Positions 24,649 through 32,686 of a stretch of 37,387 nucleotides of DNA are shown piece by piece. The DNA is taken from positions 1 to 37,387 of the forward strand of contig JANKMU010000016.1 of NCBI GenBank assembly GCA_024650045.1, read 5' to 3'. The DNA is from Mycoplasmatota bacterium. Lineage in GTDB: Bacteria; Bacillota_I; Bacilli_A; Acholeplasmatales; Acholeplasmataceae. Every line of letters starts with the position of its first letter. The stretch's first letter is position 1. Below the pieces are notes generated by a model. It searched no databases, was not told where the DNA came from, and saw only the letters and a program-made list of their open reading frames with translations. Both the position numbers and the translations under genes were made by a program.

Positions 24649-26727
24649 TTAAAATGGTAGATGAAACATCCATTTTGATTTCTTTTTTGAATATATATTC
24701 AAGATGGTTCCATGAAGATCAGTACGATAAATCGTAACATTATATCGAATCAATCGATTGATAACTTCTTGGTCTGGGAAACCATACCTATTTTTTAAAC
24801 TGAGTGATATGACTGCAAACCGAGGATTCACATAAGATAAAAAGATTTCAGATGTTGAAGTTGATGATCCGTGATGCCCAATCTTTAAGACATCGCTTTT
24901 AAGTGAATAACCATATTGATGGATTAAGTCAATTTCTGCATCATGTTCTATATCGCCAGTCAAAAGATATGACAAATCATTTATCTTCGTTTGAATAACA
25001 ATTGAGTTGTTATTTGGTGATTCATGCTGTCTAATAGGTCCCAGTATATTTAAATGAATATTACCACAAGTCAACTTGTCTTTTGCTTTTACATATATTA
25101 TGTTAGGATGCTTAATTGAGTAATTGTCATATAACGATAAAACAACTGCTTTAACATTCACACTATCAATAATGTTTTGGGCTTCTTTAGTATGATCAAA
25201 GTCGCTATGAGTTAATATCAAATAATCCAATCTATATATACCGTGATGATTCATGAATTGTAACACATGTTGATAACTATCAATAACTGTTTGACATTCA
25301 TTTGAAGATATTAAAATAGAATCTCCTTGACCAACATCTAGAAAATATATTTTATCTGATTTCTGAAAATCTAGAATGACAATCCAGAAAACTGTGGCTA
25401 AAAGAATGATTCTAAACACCATGTTTTTAAAATTTTTCGATCTGAACAATGAAATAAGAAGTATAAAATAAAGAAGCATAAAATAAGGATTCAATGCAGG
25501 TAATTGAATTCCGATATTCCGATGATTGAACATCAATAAAAATGTCTCAAATAATTCCGTTAACTTAAAATAATATATATCAAACTCCGGAAACATCCAT
25601 GTACATATAGCTAGCAAAAACAAAGGTGATGTTACAAAAAACACTAACATAGGAAGCACTAAAATCAATATGATTGAAAACTCCAGATTAAAGGGTAAGA
25701 CTACAAGATATATTACTGTAGTCATCATCAATCTTTTTAAATATCCTTGATATAAACGAAATCTAAATTCCATTAAATAAATAAAATTGAGAATTAGATA
25801 TGTAATCAAAAAACCAATATGATATATCCAATATATATGTGTAACAAGCATGATAAAGAAAACGAAATGCAAGATGTCAATTTTGCTCAAATTAAGTTCA
25901 AGTTTATCGTTAATCAATCTAAAAGCAAATACCAAAGCAAGTCTAACGACTCCAATAGAAAAAGCATTTAAATATAAGAATACAACATAAATAAGACCTA
26001 CAAACAGATCTTGTTTTTTTTGACTAAAACTTAAATAAAAAAATATCTTTTTTACAAACGAAATCAAAGCATACAAGTGCAAACCAGAAACAGTGAACAA
26101 ATAAATAATATTTAAATCTTTAAATAACTTTTTCTGCTCAAAATTAAAGTTCCTTTCTCCTAGAATGAAACTTTGTAGATAACTGTTAGATTGCCTAGTT
26201 GAAAGATTTTGACTAATTTGGTCTCTAAGTGTGTAAAAAGTGTCATTTTGCTCAATCTTATTGATTTCATAAATTGAAATATAACCTAAAACGTTTTGAG
26301 AATAGTGAAATTGCTGTTCGTTATAACCGTACGGAATGGTCTGTTTTTTGTATGTGTTTATTTTCCCATCAATATAAATCTTATCTCCTATTTGATAATC
26401 ATTTTTAGGAGTATTTACATTATATTTTTGATGTTTATATTTTAAAGTCAACTGATCATTATACTCATATTGTACAACTCGAACGACAGTTGCTTCACCT
26501 TGTATTATTTTGGGAGTATATTGCATCGTAAAATGAAAAAATAGAATTGATACAATACTTATCAATATGATCAACAGCATCATTCTAATTCTTTTTCTCA
26601 ATACAAAAATATATATTACAAGTACAAGCCACATCCAAGGAAAAAATAAGCCAAGAATAAATAAGAATAATGCATAACCTTCGATATGAAGGTTATCCCA
26701 ACTTAATATATGGTCTAATTTTTTCAA
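24649..26727 (-). CDS. comEC: competence DNA-translocation channel ComEC
   Basis: Polytopic protein that forms the path for single-stranded DNA uptake in transformation. In the 692 residues I see N-terminal membrane helices, an OB-like extracellular region (about 75-155) and the Competence domain with SGLHLY near 214-219 and several helices. A C-terminal metallo-beta-lactamase domain has HSDFDH at 507-512 and GHHGSSTSTSE near 630. The start is a TTG at 26727 with AGGTG nine bases upstream; it overlaps the end of comEA by 35 bases, and no ATG or GTG nearby fits better. A perfect 9-bp hairpin spans the overlap. The gene looks intact, although competence in such organisms is not established. Confidence 0.9.
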   Translation of the reverse strand: MKKLDHILSWDNLHIEGYALFLFILGLFFPWMWLVLVIYIFVLRKRIRMMLLIILISIVSILFFHFTMQYTPKIIQGEATVVRVVQYEYNDQLTLKYKHQKYNVNTPKNDYQIGDKIYIDGKINTYKKQTIPYGYNEQQFHYSQNVLGYISIYEINKIEQNDTFYTLRDQISQNLSTRQSNSYLQSFILGERNFNFEQKKLFKDLNIIYLFTVSGLHLYALISFVKKIFFYLSFSQKKQDLFVGLIYVVFLYLNAFSIGVVRLALVFAFRLINDKLELNLSKIDILHFVFFIMLVTHIYWIYHIGFLITYLILNFIYLMEFRFRLYQGYLKRLMMTTVIYLVVLPFNLEFSIILILVLPMLVFFVTSPLFLLAICTWMFPEFDIYYFKLTELFETFLLMFNHRNIGIQLPALNPYFMLLYFILLISLFRSKNFKNMVFRIILLATVFWIVILDFQKSDKIYFLDVGQGDSILISSNECQTVIDSYQHVLQFMNHHGIYRLDYLILTHSDFDHTKEAQNIIDSVNVKAVVLSLYDNYSIKHPNIIYVKAKDKLTCGNIHLNILGPIRQHESPNNNSIVIQTKINDLSYLLTGDIEHDAEIDLIHQYGYSLKSDVLKIGHHGSSTSTSEIFLSYVNPRFAVISLSLKNRYGFPDQEVINRLIRYNVTIYRTDLHGTILNIYSKKKSKWMFHLPF
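26674..26696 (-). promoter_or_regulatory. hairpin across the comEA stop and early comEC codons
   Basis: A perfect 9-bp inverted repeat ATAACCTTC/GAAGGTTAT (26674-26682/26688-26696) has a 5-base loop. It contains the comEA stop codon (26693-26695) and lies about 10 codons into comEC. No U-tract follows on the minus strand, so it is not an intrinsic terminator. A role in coupling or pausing is inference. Confidence 0.5.
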
Positions 26728-27202
26728 GTGTAACTACACCTATATTTTTGACATTGATTAATTCATCGACAGTCTTGAAATCACCATGTGCTTCTCGATA
26801 AATGATGAGTGATGCAGCTCTAGTTTCTGTCATATGTGGTATTTGTAATAATTCTTTAAAGCTAGCTTGATTTACGTTGACCATTATACTAGGCTCAACT
26901 TGTTCTATATTAATACTTGGAATCGTGATTTGTCTACTAAAATGAATGACTTCTGTAAACATAACATTGGATGTATCTGCATCTTCTAAAAGACCACCTG
27001 TTTTGTTTATTATTTCACTTATTGTCACAGGTTCAAAAAAACGATAAGTTCCAGGAAATACGACTGCCCCTTTAACCTCTATATCAATAGGGATTAACAT
27101 TTCAGGACCTTGATTAATATATTCAATTTCCTCAGTTTTTGGAAATAACCAAACCCAACCAAGAACAGTTAAAATTACGGTCATAATCATTGCTTGTCTC
27201 AT
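26693..27202 (-). CDS. comEA: competence DNA receptor ComEA
   Basis: Membrane-anchored DNA-binding protein that receives incoming double-stranded DNA before ComEC. The 169 residues comprise an N-terminal membrane helix (about 3-20), an SLBB-like domain (EVKGAVVFPGTYRF..ISEIINKTGGL, about 42-80) and a C-terminal helix-hairpin-helix pair (VNQASFKELLQIPHMTETRA and FKTVDELINVKNIG). The Shine-Dalgarno AGAGGAG is the 3' arm of a terminator-like hairpin, and the U-run ends right at the ATG. It is followed by comEC in the usual order, with comEB absent. Confidence 0.93.
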   Translation of the reverse strand: MRQAMIMTVILTVLGWVWLFPKTEEIEYINQGPEMLIPIDIEVKGAVVFPGTYRFFEPVTISEIINKTGGLLEDADTSNVMFTEVIHFSRQITIPSINIEQVEPSIMVNVNQASFKELLQIPHMTETRAASLIIYREAHGDFKTVDELINVKNIGVVTLEKIRPYIKLG

Positions 27203-27234
27203 AAAAAAACTCCTCTATCTTATACTAGAGGAGT
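27203..27234 (-). promoter_or_regulatory. terminator hairpin embedding the comEA Shine-Dalgarno
   Basis: A perfect 9-bp stem ACTCCTCTA/TAGAGGAGT (27209-27217/27226-27234) with an 8-base loop is followed on the minus strand by an uninterrupted T7 and then the comEA ATG. The 3' arm holds the Shine-Dalgarno AGAGGAG. When folded it would both stop transcripts coming from yqeM and hide the ribosome site of comEA. An RNA opened by something else would be needed for expression, or a transcript starting within the hairpin. Confidence 0.75.
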
Positions 27235-27251
27235 ATCTCTGTTTTTACTAT

Positions 27252-27272
27252 AAAAAAAGCCTATTTAAAGGC
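27252..27272 (-). terminator. weak terminator at the yqeM end
   Basis: A 4-bp GC-rich stem GCCT/AGGC (27259-27262/27269-27272), overlapping the yqeM stop codon, is followed by seven Ts. The stem is short, so confidence is modest. With the hairpin at 27203-27234 it makes a tandem block before comEA. Confidence 0.4.
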
Positions 27273-27902
27273 AATGATTAAATGTTTCCTTGAATCGATA
27301 GAATCTTTAACTTCGTACTTAAATCCCATTTCCTTTAAAATATTCAAATAATAAGTTAAAGGATAAATATATTGCTTAATATAATCCATTTCATTTCCAA
27401 CTTCAACTTTATGCATCAACATATTCCCTTTTGATAACATAGACCATTGATATGAAATTGGATCGGTTTCTACTTCAACATATTCGTGGTATTCTTCTAA
27501 CACTTCATATTTATATATATCAAAAATAAATCTTCCACCCTGATTCAATGCTTGATAAATATGATGAAAAATCTTTTTAATTCCTTTAAAATAATTCATC
27601 ACATCAAACATAGCCAAAATAACATCAGCTGAAGTATATATTTTATTTTTTAAATCATGTTCATATAATGCAGTAGCATATTGATTCGATTTTAATTTAT
27701 CTTGAGCAATCGATAACATTTGTGTGTCATGATCAAAACCAATCGCAAAATGATTGTTTTTTAGTAGTTCTAAAAGTAAATAACCAGAACCACAACCTGC
27801 ATCAATAATAATATCTTCTTTTTTTAAGTAAGGTTTAATCTGCTGATAGATAGCATCATAATCTACATCAGACATTAAGATATCATAAACTCTTGCAAAC
27901 AT
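27261..27902 (-). CDS. yqeM: class I SAM-dependent methyltransferase, YqeM type
   Basis: A 213-residue methyltransferase with the SAM-binding motif I DAGCGSGYLLLELL (near residues 35-48), FDHD for the ribose hydroxyls, and a Rossmann-like core (VILAMFDVMNYF, GGRFIFDIYKYE). The substrate is unknown, including for the Bacillus relative yqeM. Position (rsfS-yqeM-comEA) supports the name. The ATG overlaps the rsfS stop by one base (TAATG). Confidence 0.85.
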   Translation of the reverse strand: MFARVYDILMSDVDYDAIYQQIKPYLKKEDIIIDAGCGSGYLLLELLKNNHFAIGFDHDTQMLSIAQDKLKSNQYATALYEHDLKNKIYTSADVILAMFDVMNYFKGIKKIFHHIYQALNQGGRFIFDIYKYEVLEEYHEYVEVETDPISYQWSMLSKGNMLMHKVEVGNEMDYIKQYIYPLTYYLNILKEMGFKYEVKDSIDSRKHLIIAFK

Positions 27903-28216
27903 TATTTAATCCTTTTAATGCCCATAAGTCTTTGATCAAAACCATAAAACTTACGGTCTTCTTCTCTAAATAAATGCACGATAACATCATGACAGTCTAT
28001 TAAGACCCATGTTCCGCCCTTACCTTCAACATGTCTTATTTCATCTGCTAGTAATTTTTTCTTTAAATAATTGATTGCTGCATTTGCTTGTCGCTCATTA
28101 GTCGTTGCAATAACGAAATAATCATAAAATGGTGATGTTTTTTCAAAATCGAAAACAGCAAGATCTTTGACATTAACGTCTTCAAGTGTGCTAATAATTT
28201 TATTGAGTTTTTCCAC
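27902..28216 (-). CDS. rsfS: ribosome silencing factor RsfS
   Basis: Binds ribosomal protein L14 and prevents subunit joining when nutrients are short. The 104 residues match the family: DVNVKDLAVFDFEKTSPFYDYFVIATT, EGKGGTWVLIDCHDVIVHLF and REEDRKFYGFDQRL. The start codon is GTG at 28216, preceded by AAGGAGG. It overlaps the yqeK end by 17 bases. Confidence 0.95.
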   Translation of the reverse strand: MEKLNKIISTLEDVNVKDLAVFDFEKTSPFYDYFVIATTNERQANAAINYLKKKLLADEIRHVEGKGGTWVLIDCHDVIVHLFREEDRKFYGFDQRLMGIKRIK

Positions 28217-28772
28217 TATTTACCTCCTTATAGTATGCGTAGGCACCAAGTTGTTCTTCACTTGGTGTTAATTGTTTTTTGTATACATGTTTAATACTAA
28301 TTTTCATGCAATGTTCAACTGCTAAATCCAAATCTTTTGTTGCTAAATTATAAATAAGTTCGCAATCTTTAAATCCTCGATTTGGCTCGCATGAATCGCT
28401 TATAAAAATAATTTTTTCAATATCTGTCATCTTTGGTCTTCCCCAAACATGATATTTAATCGCATTAAGTATTTCTTTGTCTCTAATTTTAAAATCATAT
28501 TCAAGTTGTGCTGCAGCAGCTAATGCATGATAGATGACCGGATACTCAACATATTCTTTAATTGACTTAAGGTCCAAATACTGAATTTGCTCTTCAATAG
28601 TATCATATTTTGCATAATCATGATAAAGAGCTGCAATAGCAACTTTTTTTTCATCAACCCCATGAATTTTAGCCAATTTTACAGCAGTTTCATAAACACC
28701 GAAAACGTGTTGTAATCTTTTTTTATGATTTTTAAGTTTCTCTGTTACTTTTTCCTTGATTTGATCAATCAT
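28200..28772 (-). CDS. yqeK: HD-domain hydrolase YqeK, likely Ap4A hydrolase
   Basis: A 190-residue HD-superfamily protein. H22 and the H51-D52 pair (LYHDYAKYD) fit the metal-binding pattern, followed by H80-region residues and SDSCEPNRG. Bacillus YqeK-family proteins split diadenosine tetraphosphate symmetrically to two ADP. In most relatives nadD lies immediately upstream or is fused, but here it is missing and yqeH is directly adjacent (ATGA overlap). Confidence 0.9.
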   Translation of the reverse strand: MIDQIKEKVTEKLKNHKKRLQHVFGVYETAVKLAKIHGVDEKKVAIAALYHDYAKYDTIEEQIQYLDLKSIKEYVEYPVIYHALAAAAQLEYDFKIRDKEILNAIKYHVWGRPKMTDIEKIIFISDSCEPNRGFKDCELIYNLATKDLDLAVEHCMKISIKHVYKKQLTPSEEQLGAYAYYKEVNSGKTQ

Positions 28773-29794
28773 TGAAATAGTGCCTCCGTAATACTGATGT
28801 GCATGTTTTTTGGAATATTCATTTTTACCGTCATAGGTCCAACAATATGGATGAATCCCATATCTGCAATCGTTAATTGATGTTTGCCTTTAGGAATTTT
28901 AAAAGATTTTTCCTCATACTTATCAATATATATTTTAAACATTTTTTCTTTATTTAATAATAGATCTTTGACTCTTGTCTCATTTGTTTTGTGGACGCTT
29001 AAGTTTCTATCCACATATAATACAACTGTTGGATCTACCCCTTGAAAGGTCATAGAAACCAAACCTTCTAAAAAGAGTGTTTGATTATTTTTAAGCTGGT
29101 AAATTTTGGGACGCATTTCTTCATCAGGAATTAGTTTTTTATAAACTTCATATGGTAAAAGATGGTGTAGATAACCTTCTTGATAAAGACCTGGCATATC
29201 CCAAATGATATGATTTTCAAAAGGAGCTGATAATGCTTCCTGAGTTAATCCTGCCTTTTTGAATGCTAGTGCTTTTTCTTGGTTGGTTAATGCTTTAAAT
29301 ATTGTAGTTTTCCCACTATTTTGGACACCTAATAAATAAATATTTTTCTGTTTAAATGTTTTTAAATACTTTTTTAGGTTTTCAATATCAAACTTATTTT
29401 TTGAAGACATTAAGATAATATCTACAAATGGAATGCCCATTTGTTTAGCTTTTTTTGTTACATTCTCAATTAATAAATCTAGATTTGTATCTTTTGGCAA
29501 TAAATCAATTTGATTAATGATATAAACATATTTCGCATCAGGTTGATAGCGATAAACTGGATAATTAAACAATAAATCCAAATGAAGTATCGAACTCACC
29601 ATAACAATTAATGAGTCAGCAGGTAAAGAAGGTAAATCTTCAGGATGAAAATGAGTATTTGCTTCACCATAGTGCAACAATCTATAACATGCTTGACAAT
29701 AGTCATGTTCTAAAGATAGCGCATACCCTACTTTATTTATATCTTCAGTTTGAAGAACTGCACCACAGCCTTGACACTTAATGGTCTTCGACAT
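28769..29794 (-). CDS. yqeH: circularly permuted GTPase YqeH
   Basis: Assembly factor for the 30S subunit. The 341 residues begin with a zinc finger (C7, C10, C33, C36; CQGCG...CQAC, then RLLHYGE). The GTPase motifs follow in permuted order: G4 NQID, G5 SSK, then G1 GVQNSGKTT and G3 DMPG. A C-terminal RNA-binding-like region ends the protein. It starts inside the end of yqeG (17-base overlap) with AAAGG. The next gene yqeK overlaps by ATGA, so aroE, yqeI and nadD of the Bacillus cluster are absent. Confidence 0.95.
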   Translation of the reverse strand: MSKTIKCQGCGAVLQTEDINKVGYALSLEHDYCQACYRLLHYGEANTHFHPEDLPSLPADSLIVMVSSILHLDLLFNYPVYRYQPDAKYVYIINQIDLLPKDTNLDLLIENVTKKAKQMGIPFVDIILMSSKNKFDIENLKKYLKTFKQKNIYLLGVQNSGKTTIFKALTNQEKALAFKKAGLTQEALSAPFENHIIWDMPGLYQEGYLHHLLPYEVYKKLIPDEEMRPKIYQLKNNQTLFLEGLVSMTFQGVDPTVVLYVDRNLSVHKTNETRVKDLLLNKEKMFKIYIDKYEEKSFKIPKGKHQLTIADMGFIHIVGPMTVKMNIPKNMHISITEALFQ

Positions 29795-30326
29795 ATGTTT
29801 TCAACCTTTCTTCATATAAAGCTGGACACTTCTTTTTAATTTTTTTTAGAATAATCTTTTCAATCTTTCGATTAAATTGGGTAATTTTTCGATCTGATTT
29901 TCTTTTTACTGAACGAATTAAAATTGATTTTATTCCAAATCGTGAACCACCAAATATATCGGTCATCAATTGATCGCCAATAACAATCGTTTCATCTTTT
30001 GTTGAATCCACCATTCTCATTGCTTTTTTAAAACCAAACTTAAGTGGTTTTTTTGCATACCAAATATATGGAACATCCAAATGAGTTAATGCTTTTTTAA
30101 CACGTTTATAATTTGTGTTTGATATAACTACAATTTGAAAATCCTTTTTCAAATCATTAAGTAAGTCTATATGTTTTTGAGTTAATATTTCATCATCATA
30201 AGCAATGATCGTATTATCCAAGTCAAAAAACAAGGACTTAATACCTTGTTCTTTTAGTTTTTTGTATGGTATTTCAAAAATGGATGCATGATATGCATGC
30301 GGTATGCATTTTTGATAAATTGCCAT
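29778..30326 (-). CDS. yqeG: HAD-family phosphatase YqeG
   Basis: A 182-residue HAD phosphatase of the YqeG type. The nucleophile motif DLDNT has D35 and D37 (FFDLDNTIIAY). Motif II is in VISNTN, the lysine in KPLKFGF, and motif III in IGDQLMTDIFGG. The physiological substrate is not known to me. It starts on the last base of the greA stop codon (TAATG) and runs into yqeH. Confidence 0.92.
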   Translation of the reverse strand: MAIYQKCIPHAYHASIFEIPYKKLKEQGIKSLFFDLDNTIIAYDDEILTQKHIDLLNDLKKDFQIVVISNTNYKRVKKALTHLDVPYIWYAKKPLKFGFKKAMRMVDSTKDETIVIGDQLMTDIFGGSRFGIKSILIRSVKRKSDRKITQFNRKIEKIILKKIKKKCPALYEERLKTYVEDH

Positions 30327-30799
30327 TATTTTACATCCAATATTTCAATTGAAAAAATACGTCCCGTTTCAGTTTTTACTTCAACGACTTCGCCTTCACC
30401 TTTGTTTAGCATTGCTTTTCCGATAGGTGATTCAACTGAAATCTTTCTTTGTCTTGGATCAGCCTCGATACTTCCGACCAAGTAAAATTCTTTTTCTTCT
30501 TTTGATTCTAGAAAACGAACAACTACTGTTTTACCAATATTAACGATATCATCTGATGTTGTTTTAATAATCTTAACGTTTTTTAAGATATTTTCAATCT
30601 CAGCGATTCTTGATTCAATTCTTGCTTGTTCATTTCTTGCAGCATCGTAATCCGCATTTTCTGATAGATCTCCTTGTGCTCTTGCTTCTTTAAGAGCTTC
30701 TAGGTTTTCTCCACGTTTTACATCTTTTAAGTGTGTGAGTTCATTTTTTAGATTATCGACACCTTCTTGAGTTAATTGAAATACTTGTTTTACAGCCAT
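30326..30799 (-). CDS. greA: transcription elongation factor GreA
   Basis: Stimulates transcript cleavage by backtracked RNA polymerase. The 157 residues have the N-terminal coiled coil with the catalytic acidic tip (LSENADYDAARNEQARI) and the C-terminal FKBP-like domain (ESPIGKAMLNKGEGEVVEV). The start has AAGGAGGATCACC. It is the first gene of the greA-yqeG-yqeH-yqeK-rsfS-yqeM run, with a -10 element upstream. Confidence 0.97.
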   Translation of the reverse strand: MAVKQVFQLTQEGVDNLKNELTHLKDVKRGENLEALKEARAQGDLSENADYDAARNEQARIESRIAEIENILKNVKIIKTTSDDIVNIGKTVVVRFLESKEEKEFYLVGSIEADPRQRKISVESPIGKAMLNKGEGEVVEVKTETGRIFSIEILDVK

Positions 30800-30826
30800 T
30801 GGTGATCCTCCTTAAATTTCTTCATT

Positions 30827-30832
30827 ATTATA
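30827..30832 (-). promoter_or_regulatory. -10 element of greA operon
   Basis: A perfect TATAAT (minus strand, TTGTATAATAATG) lies in the 42-base gap upstream of greA. The -35 is weak. No terminator separates greA from the upstream alaS operon, so read-through is possible. Confidence 0.45.
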
Positions 30833-30841
30833 CAACATTTT

Positions 30842-31507
30842 TCAAATAATTGCTATTTTTCGTAAGTCTTTTTGATAAACTTTGTGATTTGGCATCAATT
30901 TACTTAAAAGATTATAAAAATCTTTTGAGTGATTGAAAACGAGCGCATGAGCATATTCATGATATATGACATACGTTAAGTAAATTGGATTAAGTCGTGC
31001 TAGAAAAGTGTTGAGGGTAATCTCGTGGTTTTTCCGATGGTAACTGCCAAACTTTGATTTTAAATACTTGAGTTTATAGTTAAGTGGACTCAGACCATGA
31101 TTTTTTATATTTTCTTCAATACTCATTTCCATTTGATGTAACCAAACACTCAACTCGTTTTTATAAATCTGTTGCTTGATTTTTTTTATATCATCTAAAT
31201 TTGAATGGACAATGACACGATCTACATCAATCTCATAGCTGAACTTTCCCTTAAGTTTAATCAATTGATAGTGAACATCCCACAACATGATTTCATCATC
31301 ACGTTCAGTGACATGCATACTTTCTAACCTGTTATGAAAATGATCAAACTTCTGATCAATATAATTCATAATGGTTTCATGAGTTGTGAACTGATTGGTT
31401 GTGATGAGTAAATGCTGATTTCGAATTCTAAAATATGTATTTTTTATTCGCTTCCGATGGATTTGATAATTTAATATTTTACCGTTCTTTTTATATTGAT
31501 AAATCAT
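30842..31507 (-). CDS. YgjP-like zinc metallopeptidase (DUF45)
   Basis: A 221-residue protein with the DUF45/YgjP layout. A beta-rich N-terminal half precedes KSKFGSYHRKNHEITLN and the zinc motif HEYAH (H183-E184...H187), with a third ligand probably H193 in FNHSKDF. Related proteins are M48-like zinc metallopeptidases, and the substrate is unknown. It overlaps the end of trhP2 by ATGA, so it is co-translated with the tRNA-modification genes. In Bacillus udk occupies this place before greA. A functional link with the tRNA genes is conjecture. Confidence 0.88.
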   Translation of the reverse strand: MIYQYKKNGKILNYQIHRKRIKNTYFRIRNQHLLITTNQFTTHETIMNYIDQKFDHFHNRLESMHVTERDDEIMLWDVHYQLIKLKGKFSYEIDVDRVIVHSNLDDIKKIKQQIYKNELSVWLHQMEMSIEENIKNHGLSPLNYKLKYLKSKFGSYHRKNHEITLNTFLARLNPIYLTYVIYHEYAHALVFNHSKDFYNLLSKLMPNHKVYQKDLRKIAII

Positions 31508-32682
31508 CTTTTTCTTAGCATAGCGTATGGTTCAACACCAAACGGTATTATTATTTTCAAAATTTGTTTAGGATGTCTTGCTATAGGTGTATCAACACCA
31601 TCTGCATCTTTCATGTGATTAACGGTAAATGTTTTTATCTCTCCACTTGGGCTAAACACTTCAACTTCAGCACCATTCTCAAAATAATTCCTTTGTTCGA
31701 TAGTCGCTATTTTCGTATTTTCATCATAGTCCTGAACCAAACCAATAAACAACTGAGTTGGTTGTTCATTTCTTTGATTATAGAGTTGCTGTTCAACACC
31801 TGGTAAACCTTCTAAATATCCATGTGATGCAAGCCTGTTTTCTGCTTTTTGAAGTTCTTGCATATAAGGTTTAAAATCTTTAATTTGATGGGTTTTTTCA
31901 TATTCATCAATAAGTCTTCTATAAGTTGATACAACAGTTGCTATATAGTGAAGGCTTTTCATTCTACCTTCAATTTTTAGTGAAGAAATTTTCGAATCAA
32001 TCAGGTGTGGAATTTGTTCTAATGCTTCTAAATCTTTCGAAGACATTGAAAATGATATGTCACTTATGCTTTCTCCTTTTACAGTTAAATCATAGTTCCA
32101 ACGACAAGAGTGAGCACAACCTCCACGATTTGCATCACGGTCTGTCATGTTATTGGATAAACTGCATCTTCCAGAGTAAGACATGCACATGCCACCATGA
32201 ATGAAAACTTCTAAGTCTGCATTTGTCTTTTGTTTTAGTTTCCTAATTTGGTGTTTATCAAGCTCTCTAGCTAAAACAATGCGTTTGATCCCTTTTTGAT
32301 GCCAAAAATTTACTGTTTCTGCATTACTTGCAGATTGTTGAGTTGATAAGTGAACTTCTAAGTCCGTATGTTTTATAGCCATATCGATAATAAATGGTGA
32401 TGCAGAAATGATTGCATCTACATTTCTTTGTTCTAAAGCCTTTAAATATTCGACTAACCCGTCCATATCTTCGTTGTGAGGTATGATATTGGTTGTTACG
32501 TAGACTTTTTTGTTACGTTCGTGTGCGAATGTGGTTGCATCTAATATGTCGTCTAGGGTGAAATTAGAAGCTCTAGCGCGTAGTGAAAAATTCTGTCCAC
32601 CAATAAAGACAGCATCTGCTCCATACATTAATGCTATTTTCAATTTTTCTAAATCACCAGCTGGTGCGAGTAGTTCAACCAT
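31504..32682 (-). CDS. trhP2: U32 family tRNA U34 hydroxylation protein TrhP2/YrrO
   Basis: A U32 'peptidase' family protein of 392 residues, close to Bacillus YrrO, which works with YrrN in prephenate-dependent hydroxylation of tRNA wobble uridine to ho5U34. The Fe-S cysteines are clear (CMSYSGRC, then GGCAHSC), as are LLAPAGDLEKLK, YGADAVF and GRMKSLHYI. I start it at the ATG at 32682, which has AAAGGATAATATC. An upstream in-frame ATG at 32865 lies deep inside trhP1 and would add a 61-residue lysine-rich segment foreign to the family. It follows trhP1 by 4 bases. Confidence 0.92.
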   Translation of the reverse strand: MVELLAPAGDLEKLKIALMYGADAVFIGGQNFSLRARASNFTLDDILDATTFAHERNKKVYVTTNIIPHNEDMDGLVEYLKALEQRNVDAIISASPFIIDMAIKHTDLEVHLSTQQSASNAETVNFWHQKGIKRIVLARELDKHQIRKLKQKTNADLEVFIHGGMCMSYSGRCSLSNNMTDRDANRGGCAHSCRWNYDLTVKGESISDISFSMSSKDLEALEQIPHLIDSKISSLKIEGRMKSLHYIATVVSTYRRLIDEYEKTHQIKDFKPYMQELQKAENRLASHGYLEGLPGVEQQLYNQRNEQPTQLFIGLVQDYDENTKIATIEQRNYFENGAEVEVFSPSGEIKTFTVNHMKDADGVDTPIARHPKQILKIIIPFGVEPYAMLRKR

Positions 32683-32686
32683 GATA

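Noticed and set aside
24649-26727. Degraded comEC
   Set aside because: The frame is intact and the SGLHLY, HSDFDH and GHHGSS motifs are all present. Only the TTG start is unusual.
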